A stretch of 33,097 nucleotides of DNA from an uncultured Oscillibacter sp. (GTDB lineage Bacteria; Bacillota_A; Clostridia; Oscillospirales; Oscillospiraceae), in assembly GCA_951800675.1 (NCBI GenBank), contig CATOKC010000019.1, positions 1 through 33,097 on the forward strand, written 5' to 3'. The position numbers and the translations under genes were made by a program. The notes below the pieces were generated by a model that searched no databases, had not been told where the DNA came from, and was given only the letters and a program-made list of their open reading frames with translations. Every line of letters starts with the position of its first letter. The first letter of the stretch is position 1. This document shows, piece by piece, positions 6,613 through 14,390 of the stretch.

Positions 6613-8160
6613 TTACAGCGTTTCCTTCCGCTTGGGGGAGTTGATGGCCACCAGCCAGGCCACCAGCAGGATCACCGCGCCGATGCAATAGCCGATATAG
6701 TAGACGCTCTGCCCCTGGGTGGCGGCATCCATGGTGAAGAAGTCGCCGATCTGGCCGCCCAGGATGAAAGCCATGGCAATGGGAACAATGAATTTCAGGC
6801 AGATGTCCATGAACGTGTTCAGCCAGTGAATCTGCTCCGCGCCGTGGTGAATCTCGTCGGTGATGGGCTTGGTCCGCAGCTCCCAGCCGATCATGATGCT
6901 CATAATCAGGGCGCCGGCGGGCATGGCCAATCCCTCGGACAGGGCGTCCATGAAGTCCAGCCAGCAGTCATTCCAAGGACCGATGCCGACCATCTTCTGG
7001 AAGGGCACCCACACGCCGTTGCTGCCCAGACCGTCCACAGCCACCAAAGCGGCCTCAATCATAATGGCCACGCAGACCCAGAACACGGTCTTGGAGCGGT
7101 TGCCCTGCTTGCCCTTGCTCTCCGCGTGGTCCAGCAGGAAGGTGACGACCACCTCAATCAGGGCGATGGCGGAGGAAATGGCCGCCACCAGCACAAACAG
7201 GTAGAAGATCACGCCGAACAGGGGGCCGATGGCGCCCATGGCCTGGAACACGTCCTGGAGAGTGATGAACAGCAGCTTGGGACCGCTGAGGGTGGCGCTG
7301 GGGCCGTAAGTCGCCACGGCGGCGGGGATGACGGCGATGCCCGCCATGATGGCAACCAACGTGTCCGCGAAGACCACCACCACGGAGTTCTTCACGATGT
7401 TCTGGGACTTTTTCATATAGGAGCCGTAGGTGATGGTAATGCCCATGGCCAGAGACAGAGAGAAGAACATCTGCCCGCCTGCGGTAGCCAGGACGGAGAT
7501 GAAGCTGGGAGACTCCGGAATGAAGCCCGCCTCCACCGCGTAGCCGGGGAGGAACATGAATTTCAGACCCTCCGCCGCGCCGGGCAGGGTGACGGAGCGG
7601 ATAATGATGATGACCAGCATCACAAACAGGGCGGGCATGCCCACGTTGTTGAACTTCTCGATGCCCCCGGAGATGCCGCCCCGGTTGATGAGGTAGCAGA
7701 TGATCATGAACAGGAAGGTGAACATGACGCAGCCGAAGGGATTGGTCAGCATGGAGCCGAACAGGTCGGAGCCCGTCTTGATCTCCGCCCCGGCAAAGGC
7801 CAGGTTGCTCAGGTTCAGGGACATGTACTCGATGCAGTAGCCGCCCAGAACCGTGTAAAAACTCAAAATGACGAAGGGGGAGAATACCGCCAACCAGCCC
7901 ACCCACTTAAAGCGCGTGGACAGGGCGTGGTATGCGCCGATGGTGCCCTTGCCGGTTTTCCGGCCCATGGCCAGCTCGCTCATCATGATGCTGAAGCCCA
8001 CAAAGATGGCCAGCAGCACATAGACGACCAGGAACGCGAAGCCGCCGGACTTACCCATTTTGTAGGGGAAGCCCCAGATGTTGCCCAGACCCACGGCGGA
8101 GCCGATGGCGGCCATTAGGAAGCCTAAGTTACTTCCCCAAGAACCTCTCTCATTTTCCAC
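6613..8160 (-). CDS. Sodium-dependent transporter of the NSS (SNF) family
   Basis: The 515-aa integral membrane protein is an NSS/LeuT-fold symporter, which couples sodium flow to uptake of amino acids or related compounds. The unwound TM1 signature is GLGNIWGFPYKMGKSGG. Most NSS proteins have Arg where this has Gly before FPY, so the outer gate must differ. About eleven or twelve hydrophobic segments are visible, with the SLSLAMGITITYGSYMKK block around TM6-TM7. The start is a GTG at 8160 with GAGGAGG about 6 nt upstream; the nearby ATG is out of frame. The gene stands alone with its own promoter and terminator. The substrate cannot be read from the sequence. Confidence 0.92.
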   Translation of the reverse strand: MENERGSWGSNLGFLMAAIGSAVGLGNIWGFPYKMGKSGGFAFLVVYVLLAIFVGFSIMMSELAMGRKTGKGTIGAYHALSTRFKWVGWLAVFSPFVILSFYTVLGGYCIEYMSLNLSNLAFAGAEIKTGSDLFGSMLTNPFGCVMFTFLFMIICYLINRGGISGGIEKFNNVGMPALFVMLVIIIIRSVTLPGAAEGLKFMFLPGYAVEAGFIPESPSFISVLATAGGQMFFSLSLAMGITITYGSYMKKSQNIVKNSVVVVFADTLVAIMAGIAVIPAAVATYGPSATLSGPKLLFITLQDVFQAMGAIGPLFGVIFYLFVLVAAISSAIALIEVVVTFLLDHAESKGKQGNRSKTVFWVCVAIMIEAALVAVDGLGSNGVWVPFQKMVGIGPWNDCWLDFMDALSEGLAMPAGALIMSIMIGWELRTKPITDEIHHGAEQIHWLNTFMDICLKFIVPIAMAFILGGQIGDFFTMDAATQGQSVYYIGYCIGAVILLVAWLVAINSPKRKETL

Positions 8161-8193
8161 AAAAATACCTCCTCTTATCGGTAATTATTAACA

Positions 8194-8222
8194 AATATAC
8201 TATATGGCAATTCATTCGTCAA
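8194..8222 (-). promoter_or_regulatory. Promoter of the NSS transporter gene
   Basis: On the minus strand TTGACG (8222-8217), a 17-nt spacer and TATATT (8199-8194) lie about 35 nt upstream of the GTG start. Confidence 0.75.
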
Positions 8223-8284
8223 GAAAAAATGCGAAAAAAATTTACAAAATGTTTTTACTAGGCGGAAAATTGTCCATTTCACGC

Positions 8285-8312
8285 TTTGATGTGCTATGGG
8301 TTTCTATACAAT
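8285..8312 (+). promoter_or_regulatory. Probable promoter of the DUF2156-GNAT gene
   Basis: TTTGAT (8285-8290) and TACAAT (8307-8312) are 16 nt apart, with the start codon about 30 nt downstream. The -35 match is moderate. The AT-rich stretch 8220-8270 between the two divergent promoters holds nothing else recognisable. Confidence 0.5.
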
Positions 8313-8342
8313 ACTCACAAATCAGGACGAAGGAAGGGACTT

Positions 8343-9746
8343 ATGCAACAGTTTAAACCAGTGACCAAACAGGATGGAGCCAAGCTCCGACGCTATTACA
8401 AGGACTGCGGCTACGGCCTCTGCGAATACTCCCTGGGCACCAAGCTCATGTGGAAAAAAGTACTCCACCCGGCCTGGGCGGAGATCGCGGGGTGTCTTGT
8501 GGTCCGGAACCGGGACGCAGGCGGGTGGAACTTCGACTACCCCGTCCCCGGCCCGGAGGGGGACGTGGACGCCGCCCTCCGGGCCATCGAGGCCTATTGC
8601 CTGGAGGCGGGGCAGCTGCCGGTGATCTCCATGGTGCCGGAGCACAAGGCGGGGCAGCTGCTGAGCCGCTATCCCTATGTCCGGGTCAGCGATATCCGCA
8701 CCTGGCGGGATTACGTGTATTACCGGGAAGACCTCCAGTATTTCACCGGGCGGCGCTACTCCGGCCAGCGGAACCACATCAAGAAATTCCGGGCCCAGTG
8801 GCCCGAGGCGGAGGTCCGCCCCCTGACGGCGGAGAACGCCGGGGCGGTGGAGCGGTTTTGGAGGGACTATGAGGCGGAATTCCCCAAGGGGGACAACGCC
8901 AAGGCCCTGGACGAGCTGAAGCTGGCGAAGAAAATGCTGAAGCTGGCGGGGAAGCCCTGGTTCACCGCCGGGGGGATGTTCGACGGGGACAAGCTTATTG
9001 CCTTGGCCCTGGCGGAGCGCTGCGGGGACACCCTCATTATCCACATTGAGAAGGCGCTGTATTCCTATACCGGCGTGTATCCCGCCTTTGTCCAGGCCTT
9101 CGCCCTGGCCTTTGGCGGAAACTGCCAGTGGATTGACCGTGAGGACGACGCGGCGGACAAGGGCCTGCGGACCTCCAAGCTCCAGTACGGTCCCGCGAAG
9201 CTGGCCCCTAAGTACCGTTTCGAGCCTATGAACGAGCTGATGCGCCACATCAAAGAGATCCCCAAGGTGGAGACGGCCCGGCTGACCCTCTCCGCCCTGA
9301 CGGAAAAGGACATTCCCGCCTACAACGCCCTGGTGCTGGACCAGGAGCGGAACCGCTGGTGGGGCTATGACGACGTGGCGGGCCTGGGGGGCCCGGTGGA
9401 GGAGCGGAGCTTCTTTGACGTTGCCAGGCGGGACTTTGATAACCGCCTGGCGGTGAACTTCGCCGTCCGGCTGGAGGGAAAGCTCATCGGCGAGGCGGTG
9501 CTGTACAATTTCGACTGCCGGGGCGGCGCGGAGCTGGGCTGCCGGATTGACAAGGCCTACGCCGGGAACGGCTACGGCGTGGAGGCCTTTACGGCGGCGG
9601 CGGAGTGGGGGCTTTACAAGCTCCACCTGGGAAGGGTTTTCGCCAAGTGCTTCAAAGAGAATCAGGCGTCCTATAAGATGCTCTCCGCCTGTATGCGGAA
9701 GCACGGGGAGGACGAGACGTTTTTCTATTTTGAGAAGCTGGTGTAA
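8343..9746 (+). CDS. DUF2156 domain fused to a RimL-type GNAT acetyltransferase
   Basis: The 467-aa protein appears to have two parts. Residues 1 to about 300 look like DUF2156, the double-GNAT fold related to the catalytic part of lysylphosphatidylglycerol synthases and Fem-type aminoacyltransferases; the YSGQRNHIKKF and YTGVYPAFVQAFA stretches fit. Residues from about 315 onward (RLTLSALTEKDIPAYNAL through GCRIDKAYAGNGYGVEAF) resemble RimJ/RimL N-acetyltransferases with a divergent acetyl-CoA loop. No membrane segment is visible, so it is cytosolic. I start at 8343, preceded by GGAAGGGA, instead of an in-frame ATG at 8286 that lies inside the promoter. The function is unknown; transfer of an acyl or aminoacyl group is the safest statement. 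Confidence 0.75.
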   Translation: MQQFKPVTKQDGAKLRRYYKDCGYGLCEYSLGTKLMWKKVLHPAWAEIAGCLVVRNRDAGGWNFDYPVPGPEGDVDAALRAIEAYCLEAGQLPVISMVPEHKAGQLLSRYPYVRVSDIRTWRDYVYYREDLQYFTGRRYSGQRNHIKKFRAQWPEAEVRPLTAENAGAVERFWRDYEAEFPKGDNAKALDELKLAKKMLKLAGKPWFTAGGMFDGDKLIALALAERCGDTLIIHIEKALYSYTGVYPAFVQAFALAFGGNCQWIDREDDAADKGLRTSKLQYGPAKLAPKYRFEPMNELMRHIKEIPKVETARLTLSALTEKDIPAYNALVLDQERNRWWGYDDVAGLGGPVEERSFFDVARRDFDNRLAVNFAVRLEGKLIGEAVLYNFDCRGGAELGCRIDKAYAGNGYGVEAFTAAAEWGLYKLHLGRVFAKCFKENQASYKMLSACMRKHGEDETFFYFEKLV

Positions 9747-9752
9747 AAAAGC

Positions 9753-9779
9753 GGGCCCCCGGCGAAAAACCGGGGGCCC
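9753..9779. terminator. Bidirectional terminator between the GNAT and PfkB genes
   Basis: GGGCCCCCGG (9753-9762) pairs with CCGGGGGCCC (9770-9779) around CGAAAAA. A T6 run follows on the minus strand, making it a strong terminator for the PfkB operon. On the plus strand only TTGCT follows. Confidence 0.85.
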
Positions 9780-9794
9780 TTGCTATGCGCAGGC

Positions 9795-10676
9795 TCAATA
9801 AAATTCCTTGATGTACGCGTCCACGTCCGCCCGGGTGCCCATGTAGGGGCCCGGGGTCTCCATTTTCAGGGAGACCAGCGCCGTGGCGGTTTGAAGGGCG
9901 GCGGGGATGTCCTGGGTCAGCCGCTCGTTGATGTAGCAGGCGAAGGTGGTGTCCCCCCGTCCCGTGCGGCCCCCCAGGCTCCGGGCCTTGATGGGGCAGG
10001 TGTAAACCTCCTTGCCGTCGTAGACCAGCACTTCCGTGTTGTGGGTGATGAGGATTTCTTTTGCGCCCCAGCCGTAAAGGACCTTGGCGGCCTCCACCCG
10101 GTCCGTGAGGCCGGTGAGGATTTCCGCCTCGGCGGCGTCGGTTTTCAGGAAGCGGACATAGGGGAGCAGTTCCTTCTTGGCCTCCCAGTCCCGGTAGACC
10201 ATGCCGCCGTTCTCCTCCCAGCGGAGCATGCACTGCACGTCAATGGCCAGCATAGCGCGTTTCGCGGCGAAGGGCAGAAACTCGTTGGGGATGTCACCCC
10301 CCACCAGGCCCGCCAGGTGCCAGATCTTGGCGTCAATTTCCTCCGGGACCTCCTCGGGCCGGTAAGGGTCGATTTTGCTGTCCACGGTGGAGGTCCGGCG
10401 CTCCCGGTCCGGGGTGTGGTAGACGTTTTTGGTGACGAAGGAGTGGGTGCTGTGGAGGGGGAACACCGTAATGTTGGGGGCGGCGGCGAAGGCGGCCTTC
10501 AAATCTACCTGGGCGGTGTCCGCCTTGGGCAGGACGGCGATTTTGTGGCCCATGTTGGCGGCGGCGAAGCCGGAGTAGTACACCGCGCCGCCGATGGCCT
10601 GGACGGTGGTTCCGTCATAGTCTACATTGGTATCCTGAGCAATTTCACCAATGATGAGGGATCCAAACTGGTTCAT
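9795..10676 (-). CDS. PfkB (ribokinase) family carbohydrate kinase
   Basis: The 293-aa protein is a ribokinase-fold kinase that phosphorylates a sugar or nucleoside with ATP. The N-terminal glycine pair (QAIGGAVYYSGFAAANMG, near residue 28) and the C-terminal anion-hole motif GRTGRGDTTFACY near residue 240 are present, with the catalytic Asp in GRGD. The usual form of this motif is DTTGAGD, so the first Asp is replaced here. The ATG overlaps the stop codon of the PHP gene by 4 bp (ATGA), so the two are translationally coupled. It is the last gene of the lacI-PHP-pfkB operon. The substrate is unknown. Confidence 0.88.
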   Translation of the reverse strand: MNQFGSLIIGEIAQDTNVDYDGTTVQAIGGAVYYSGFAAANMGHKIAVLPKADTAQVDLKAAFAAAPNITVFPLHSTHSFVTKNVYHTPDRERRTSTVDSKIDPYRPEEVPEEIDAKIWHLAGLVGGDIPNEFLPFAAKRAMLAIDVQCMLRWEENGGMVYRDWEAKKELLPYVRFLKTDAAEAEILTGLTDRVEAAKVLYGWGAKEILITHNTEVLVYDGKEVYTCPIKARSLGGRTGRGDTTFACYINERLTQDIPAALQTATALVSLKMETPGPYMGTRADVDAYIKEFY

Positions 10677-11401
10677 TTCGCTTCCTCCTTCCGAATGGCC
10701 TCGTCGGCCTCGACAAACTCCTGGAACGCCGGGCTCCAGAGGTGGAAATTGTGGCTTTCAATCATGCGCTTGTAAGCGAAGGAATCGCGGACCCGCTCCG
10801 GCAGGAGGACGGCGGTCCGGGCCTCGTCCCCGTCCCGGTGGGTGTCGGACCCGGCCAGGCGGTAGTACTCGGGGTGGCGGCGGCAGAGCTCCAGGGCTTT
10901 GTCGTTGTTGTTTTCATGCCGGGGGTTTCCATTGATGATTTCTGCCCCGTGGACGGCGGTCTCCTGAACCGGGGCGCTGCCCTTGCGGAAGGGGTGGGCG
11001 TGGATGATGAGGACCTGGCCGTGGTACTTGTCAAAGAATTCCTGGGCGCTCATGCAGCAGATATAAGGGTTGGAGCGGAGCCACTGCTCGTCGATGCCGT
11101 AAACCAGGTAGTCGTTGTCATTCTCCGGGAAGCGGAGCTCCGCCCCCAGGATGACGTCCAGACCCACCTCGTCACCCCGGCGCTTGGAGGCGTGGTAGCC
11201 GCCCAGGTAGTGGTCCATAACCTTGTCCCAGTTATGCTCCGTGTCGATGCGGGAGAGGTACTCCGGATGGAGGTGGTCCGTGACCACAAGGCCGGTGAAG
11301 CCGCATCGGACATAGCGGTCCACCACATCGGCGGCGTACAGATGGCCGCAGCGGCTGGTCTCGGCGGTGTGGGTGTGGGGGTCATAGCGATAGCCGTTCA
11401 T
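10673..11401 (-). CDS. PHP-domain metal-dependent phosphoesterase
   Basis: The 242-aa product has the PHP (polymerase and histidinol phosphatase) metal-site signature. This comprises HTHT near residue 10, a second site in VVTDHLHPEY, a Glu in LGAELRFP, the VLIIHAHPF block near residue 135, and the C-terminal SDTHRDGD. Such proteins hydrolyse small phosphate esters with a trinuclear metal centre. I chose the ATG at 11401, with GAGGGA about 9 nt upstream; an upstream TTG at 11410 abuts the ribosome binding site. It couples to pfkB through an ATGA overlap and follows lacI by 66 bp without a terminator. It could remove phosphate from the same sugar the kinase handles; this is inference. Confidence 0.85.
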   Translation of the reverse strand: MNGYRYDPHTHTAETSRCGHLYAADVVDRYVRCGFTGLVVTDHLHPEYLSRIDTEHNWDKVMDHYLGGYHASKRRGDEVGLDVILGAELRFPENDNDYLVYGIDEQWLRSNPYICCMSAQEFFDKYHGQVLIIHAHPFRKGSAPVQETAVHGAEIINGNPRHENNNDKALELCRRHPEYYRLAGSDTHRDGDEARTAVLLPERVRDSFAYKRMIESHNFHLWSPAFQEFVEADEAIRKEEAK

Positions 11402-11467
11402 AGAAAACAATCCCTCTTTCCTCGCGGGGGCGGGAGGCTCCCGTGTTTTATAGATTGAATACGGGCT

Positions 11468-12478
11468 CTAAGACGCGTACAGGTCCCGGCAGGTGCTGCG
11501 CTTGATCAGCGTGGGCAGCAGAATCTGATGGACATAGCCCTGGGTGCCGTTTTCGATCTTGTCCCGGAGCATATCCACCGCCTGGACAGCCATGTCCCGC
11601 TTGGGCTGTTCCATGGTGGTCAGCTCAATCCGGGGCAGGGCGGTGGAGGAGATGTTGTCGAAGCCAATAAGGCTCAGCTGGCCGGGGATGTTGATATGGG
11701 CGTCATCCGCCGCCTTCAAAACACCCAGGGCGTTGGAGTCCGTGGAGGCGAAGATGGCGGAGTAGTCGATGGGCTTGGCGAAGAGCTCTTTCGCGAGCTG
11801 GTAGCCGTTGTTGATGGAGGAGCGGGTAAACTCGCTGTTGAAGAACCGGGGGGTCAGTCCCAGCTCCTGACAGGCCCGGATATAGCCCTCCGCCCGGAAC
11901 TGGTGGGTGGTGGTGTGGCGGCGGCCGAAATAGAGAATGTCCCGGTGGCCCAGCTCATAGAGATACTTCGTGCCGATGTAGGTTCCCCGGCTGTTGTCCA
12001 CGGCCACATAGCTCTGGGGCTGGTCCCGGAGGTTTTCGCTGAGAAAGACCGTGGGTACCTGGTCCGTGTAGGCCCGGATATTCTCATAGGTCTTGGGGCT
12101 CTGGGGAACGATGAGAATACCGTCTACCTGGCGGCTGAGAAGGAGCTTCACCACGGTTTTCTCCTGTTTCAGGTCCGGCCCGGAGTTGCAGAGCATAATG
12201 TTGTAGCCGTGATTCCTGGCGCTCATCTCGGCGTAATAGGCCAGCTCCGACATGAATTGGTTGTCAATGGAGGGAACCACCAGCCCGATGAGCCCCGTGC
12301 GCTTGGTCACCATAGAGCGGGCCACGTAGTTGGTGGTGTAACCCATCTCATCGCAGAGCTTGATGATGCGTTCCCGGGTATCGCTGCCAATCTGGTGGCT
12401 GCCGGAGAGGGCGCGGGAAACGGTGGCGTAGGAGACGCCCGCCGCCTTGGCGACGTCCTTCAGAGTTACACTTTTCAT
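11468..12478 (-). CDS. LacI-family transcriptional regulator
   Basis: The 336-aa protein has a LacI/GalR helix-turn-helix at residues 4-24 (TLKDVAKAAGVSYATVSRAL) and the hinge helix near residue 50. A periplasmic-binding-protein-like effector domain follows, with LIGLVVPSIDNQF at the start of its first lobe. It should bind palindromes with a central CG, and two such sites lie upstream (12509-12525 and 12719-12735). It heads a minus-strand operon with the PHP and PfkB genes and faces the HAD operon. Effector binding residues do not allow a ligand to be named. A likely role is to control both its own operon and the divergent HAD-phosphoglycerate mutase operon. Confidence 0.92.
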   Translation of the reverse strand: MKSVTLKDVAKAAGVSYATVSRALSGSHQIGSDTRERIIKLCDEMGYTTNYVARSMVTKRTGLIGLVVPSIDNQFMSELAYYAEMSARNHGYNIMLCNSGPDLKQEKTVVKLLLSRQVDGILIVPQSPKTYENIRAYTDQVPTVFLSENLRDQPQSYVAVDNSRGTYIGTKYLYELGHRDILYFGRRHTTTHQFRAEGYIRACQELGLTPRFFNSEFTRSSINNGYQLAKELFAKPIDYSAIFASTDSNALGVLKAADDAHINIPGQLSLIGFDNISSTALPRIELTTMEQPKRDMAVQAVDMLRDKIENGTQGYVHQILLPTLIKRSTCRDLYAS

Positions 12479-12508
12479 GGCTTTTCATCCTTTCCGCCCC
12501 GCTGGAAA

Positions 12509-12525
12509 CCGCAAACGTTTCCGCT
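12509..12525. promoter_or_regulatory. Operator O1 for the LacI-type regulator
   Basis: CCGCAAACGTTTCCG is a near-palindrome centred on CG, the form expected for LacI-family regulators. It lies about 32 bp upstream of the lacI start codon. A minus-strand TTGACA (12570-12565) lies upstream, but no good -10 follows it. The same 12-base core occurs in O2. Autoregulation is inferred. Confidence 0.65.
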
Positions 12526-12675
12526 TTATTTTTTGGAACCAGCCAAAACTTGGCCCGTTCAGATTGTCAAGTAAAAGAATATCCGATTTTCGCGGCAATG
12601 TCAATAACAATCTGTATTTTTCCCATCTTTGGGCAGAAAAACGAAAAACAATCAAAGTCTTTGGCGTTTGGCATA

Positions 12676-12705
12676 TTGACAAAGGACCTGTATTTCATTT
12701 AGAAT
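12676..12705 (+). promoter_or_regulatory. Promoter of the HAD-phosphoglycerate mutase operon
   Basis: A consensus TTGACA (12676-12681) and TAGAAT (12700-12705) are 18 nt apart. Transcription would start near 12712, immediately before operator O2. The rest of the 339-bp lacI-HAD gap (12479-12817) holds only these promoter and operator elements and an AT-rich stretch. Confidence 0.8.
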
Positions 12706-12718
12706 AAGGCTGAAAAGG

Positions 12719-12735
12719 CCGCAAACGTTTACGGT
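12719..12735. promoter_or_regulatory. Operator O2 for the LacI-type regulator
   Basis: CCGCAAACGTTTACG repeats the O1 core and is an even better palindrome. It begins a few bases downstream of the predicted transcription start of the HAD operon, a position that would give repression. The shared sequence in both divergent units ties the minus-strand and plus-strand genes into one regulon. Confidence 0.7.
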
Positions 12736-12817
12736 TGGGCCGGAGACGGTCCGGCCGCCTCCTGGAACACGGTTCCGGGGACCCGCGACGTCTGAAAACA
12801 TGAATGGAGGAATTTTT

Positions 12818-13552
12818 ATGACCCCCGATATCAAAACCATCTTCTTCGACGTTGGCAACACGCTGCGCATCGTGCTGAAGGAGCGGGACTTCATTGACCG
12901 GGCCGAGGCCGGGCTGATGGAGCTTATCCACACCACCGAGACCCATGACGAGCTCTTTGCCAAGCTGGAGGAGCGCTGGAAGAAGTACCGCAAGATGTCC
13001 AAGGAGACCCTGCTGGACGCCTCTGAGGGCGAGCTGTGGACCCAGTACATGCTGCCGGAGTATGACGCCAATATGATCTTTGCCAACGCGGCGAAGCTGA
13101 CCCGCCTGTGGCGGGATCACGACGGCCGCCGGGTGGCCCGGGCCGACGCCGTGGATACCATCAAGGAGCTCTGCGCCCGGGGCTACACCCTGGGCATCAT
13201 CGCCAACACCGTCACCGAGACGGAAATCCCCGACTGGATGGCCGCCGACGGCGTGGCCCAGTGCTTCAAGACCACCATCCTCTCCTCCAAGGTCCGCCTG
13301 CGCAAGCCGAACCCGGAGATTTACCACCTGGCTTGCCGCTGCATCGGCACCCCGGAGGCCAACTGCGCCTATGTGGGCGACAACCCGGTCCGGGACGTGG
13401 AGGGCACCCAGGCCGCGGGCTTCGGCATGATGATCCGCATTGATGAGCCGGACACCCTGAACATGGAGCACGCCACCGGCAAGGAGTTCACTCCCGACCA
13501 CGTGATCACCGCCCTGAGCCAGCTGCTGGACATCTTCCCCGCCCGTACTTAA
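12818..13552 (+). CDS. HAD-superfamily protein 1 with DxGxT motif
   Basis: The 244-aa protein has the haloacid dehalogenase fold. Motif I is FFDVGNT: the nucleophile Asp11 is present, but the second Asp of the usual DxD is Gly13. Motif II is GIIANT, the motif III Lys is in LRKPNPEIY, and motif IV is YVGDNPVRD. The helical cap lies between about residues 20 and 95. The start is the ATG at 12818 with TGGAGG upstream; an ATG at 12800 precedes that ribosome binding site. It is the first of three tandem paralogues, 21 bp before the next. Without the acid/base Asp a normal phosphatase reaction is doubtful. It may catalyse another phosphoryl or C-X bond reaction, or act by binding. Confidence 0.85.
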   Translation: MTPDIKTIFFDVGNTLRIVLKERDFIDRAEAGLMELIHTTETHDELFAKLEERWKKYRKMSKETLLDASEGELWTQYMLPEYDANMIFANAAKLTRLWRDHDGRRVARADAVDTIKELCARGYTLGIIANTVTETEIPDWMAADGVAQCFKTTILSSKVRLRKPNPEIYHLACRCIGTPEANCAYVGDNPVRDVEGTQAAGFGMMIRIDEPDTLNMEHATGKEFTPDHVITALSQLLDIFPART

Positions 13553-13573
13553 ATCAATTAGGAGGGAAACGCC

Positions 13574-14311
13574 ATGGATACGACAAAGCGCTATAAGGCC
13601 GTCTTTTTCGACCTGGGAGGCACCCTGCGCATCGCCCTGCTGGAGGAGCCCTGGATGAGGCACGCCCGCCGGAAGATGGCGGAGATCGCCGGGGCCCCCG
13701 TGCCCTACGAGGAGTTCTATCAGATGATTGAGGAGCGCTACGAGCCTTACCGCAAGTGGGCTCTGGCGGAGAACAAGGAGTCCGGGGACGAGGAGCTGTG
13801 GCGCAAGTGGCTGCTGCCGGACTACGATCAGACCCGCGTCAAGCAGGTCTGCCACGAGCTGAGCTTCCAGTACCGCCAGTGCAAGGGGCGCCGGATCGTG
13901 GTGGACGGCGGCGTGGAGGTTATCAAGGGCCTCCATGAGCGGGGCTATAAGCTGGGCATCATCTCCAACCTCATCGGGGAGAACGAGGTCCCCGACTGGC
14001 TGGAGGAGGACGGCCTGGACCGGTACTTCGACTCCGTGGTCCTCTCCTCCGTCTGCCATATGCGCAAGCCCTGCTTTGAGATCTATCAGCTGGCGGCCAA
14101 GGAGATGGGCGTGGAGCTGAGCGAGTGCGTGTCCGTGGCGGACAACATCAAGCGGGACATCCCCGGCGCGAAAAAGGCCGGTGTGGGCTGCAACATCATC
14201 TTCTCCTCTCCGGAGAAGAAGCATCCGGTGGAGTACACCGAGGAGAACCGGCCCGACGCTGTGATAGAGGATTTCCGGGAGATTTTGAACCTGCTTCCTC
14301 CCCTGCGTTAA
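13574..14311 (+). CDS. HAD-superfamily protein 2 with DxGxT motif
   Basis: The 245-aa product is a paralogue of the preceding gene. Motif I is FFDLGGT (Asp13, with Gly15 in place of the acid/base Asp). Motif II is GIISNLIGENEVPDW, the motif III Lys is in MRKPCFEIY, and motif IV is SVADNIKRD, where Ala replaces the usual Gly. It shares with its neighbours the cap sequences ELW-x-K-W-LLPDYD and QYRQCKGRRIVV. GGAGGG lies 7 nt before the ATG. The gap after it (79 bp) holds a hairpin with a GAAA loop. The function is unknown; the three copies probably arose by tandem duplication and may form a hetero-oligomer or act on related substrates. Confidence 0.85.
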   Translation: MDTTKRYKAVFFDLGGTLRIALLEEPWMRHARRKMAEIAGAPVPYEEFYQMIEERYEPYRKWALAENKESGDEELWRKWLLPDYDQTRVKQVCHELSFQYRQCKGRRIVVDGGVEVIKGLHERGYKLGIISNLIGENEVPDWLEEDGLDRYFDSVVLSSVCHMRKPCFEIYQLAAKEMGVELSECVSVADNIKRDIPGAKKAGVGCNIIFSSPEKKHPVEYTEENRPDAVIEDFREILNLLPPLR

Positions 14312-14319
14312 CGTGAATG

Positions 14320-14350
14320 GGGATACGTCCGGGGAAACCCGGACAATCCC
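14320..14350 (+). promoter_or_regulatory. Hairpin with GAAA tetraloop between HAD genes 2 and 3
   Basis: GTCCGGG (14327-14333) pairs with CCCGGAC (14338-14344) around GAAA, extended by GGGAT/ATCCC at the base. No T-run follows. It is more likely an mRNA stability or processing element inside the operon than a terminator. Confidence 0.4.
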
Positions 14351-14390
14351 GCGTTTGAGAGAAATACATTGACAAGGAGGCCGATAGGGC

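Noticed and set aside
6460..8118. Long plus-strand open frame opposite the NSS transporter
   Set aside because: It mirrors the transporter codons, lacks a ribosome binding site and has a low-complexity His/Gln/Gly composition typical of antisense of GC-rich genes.
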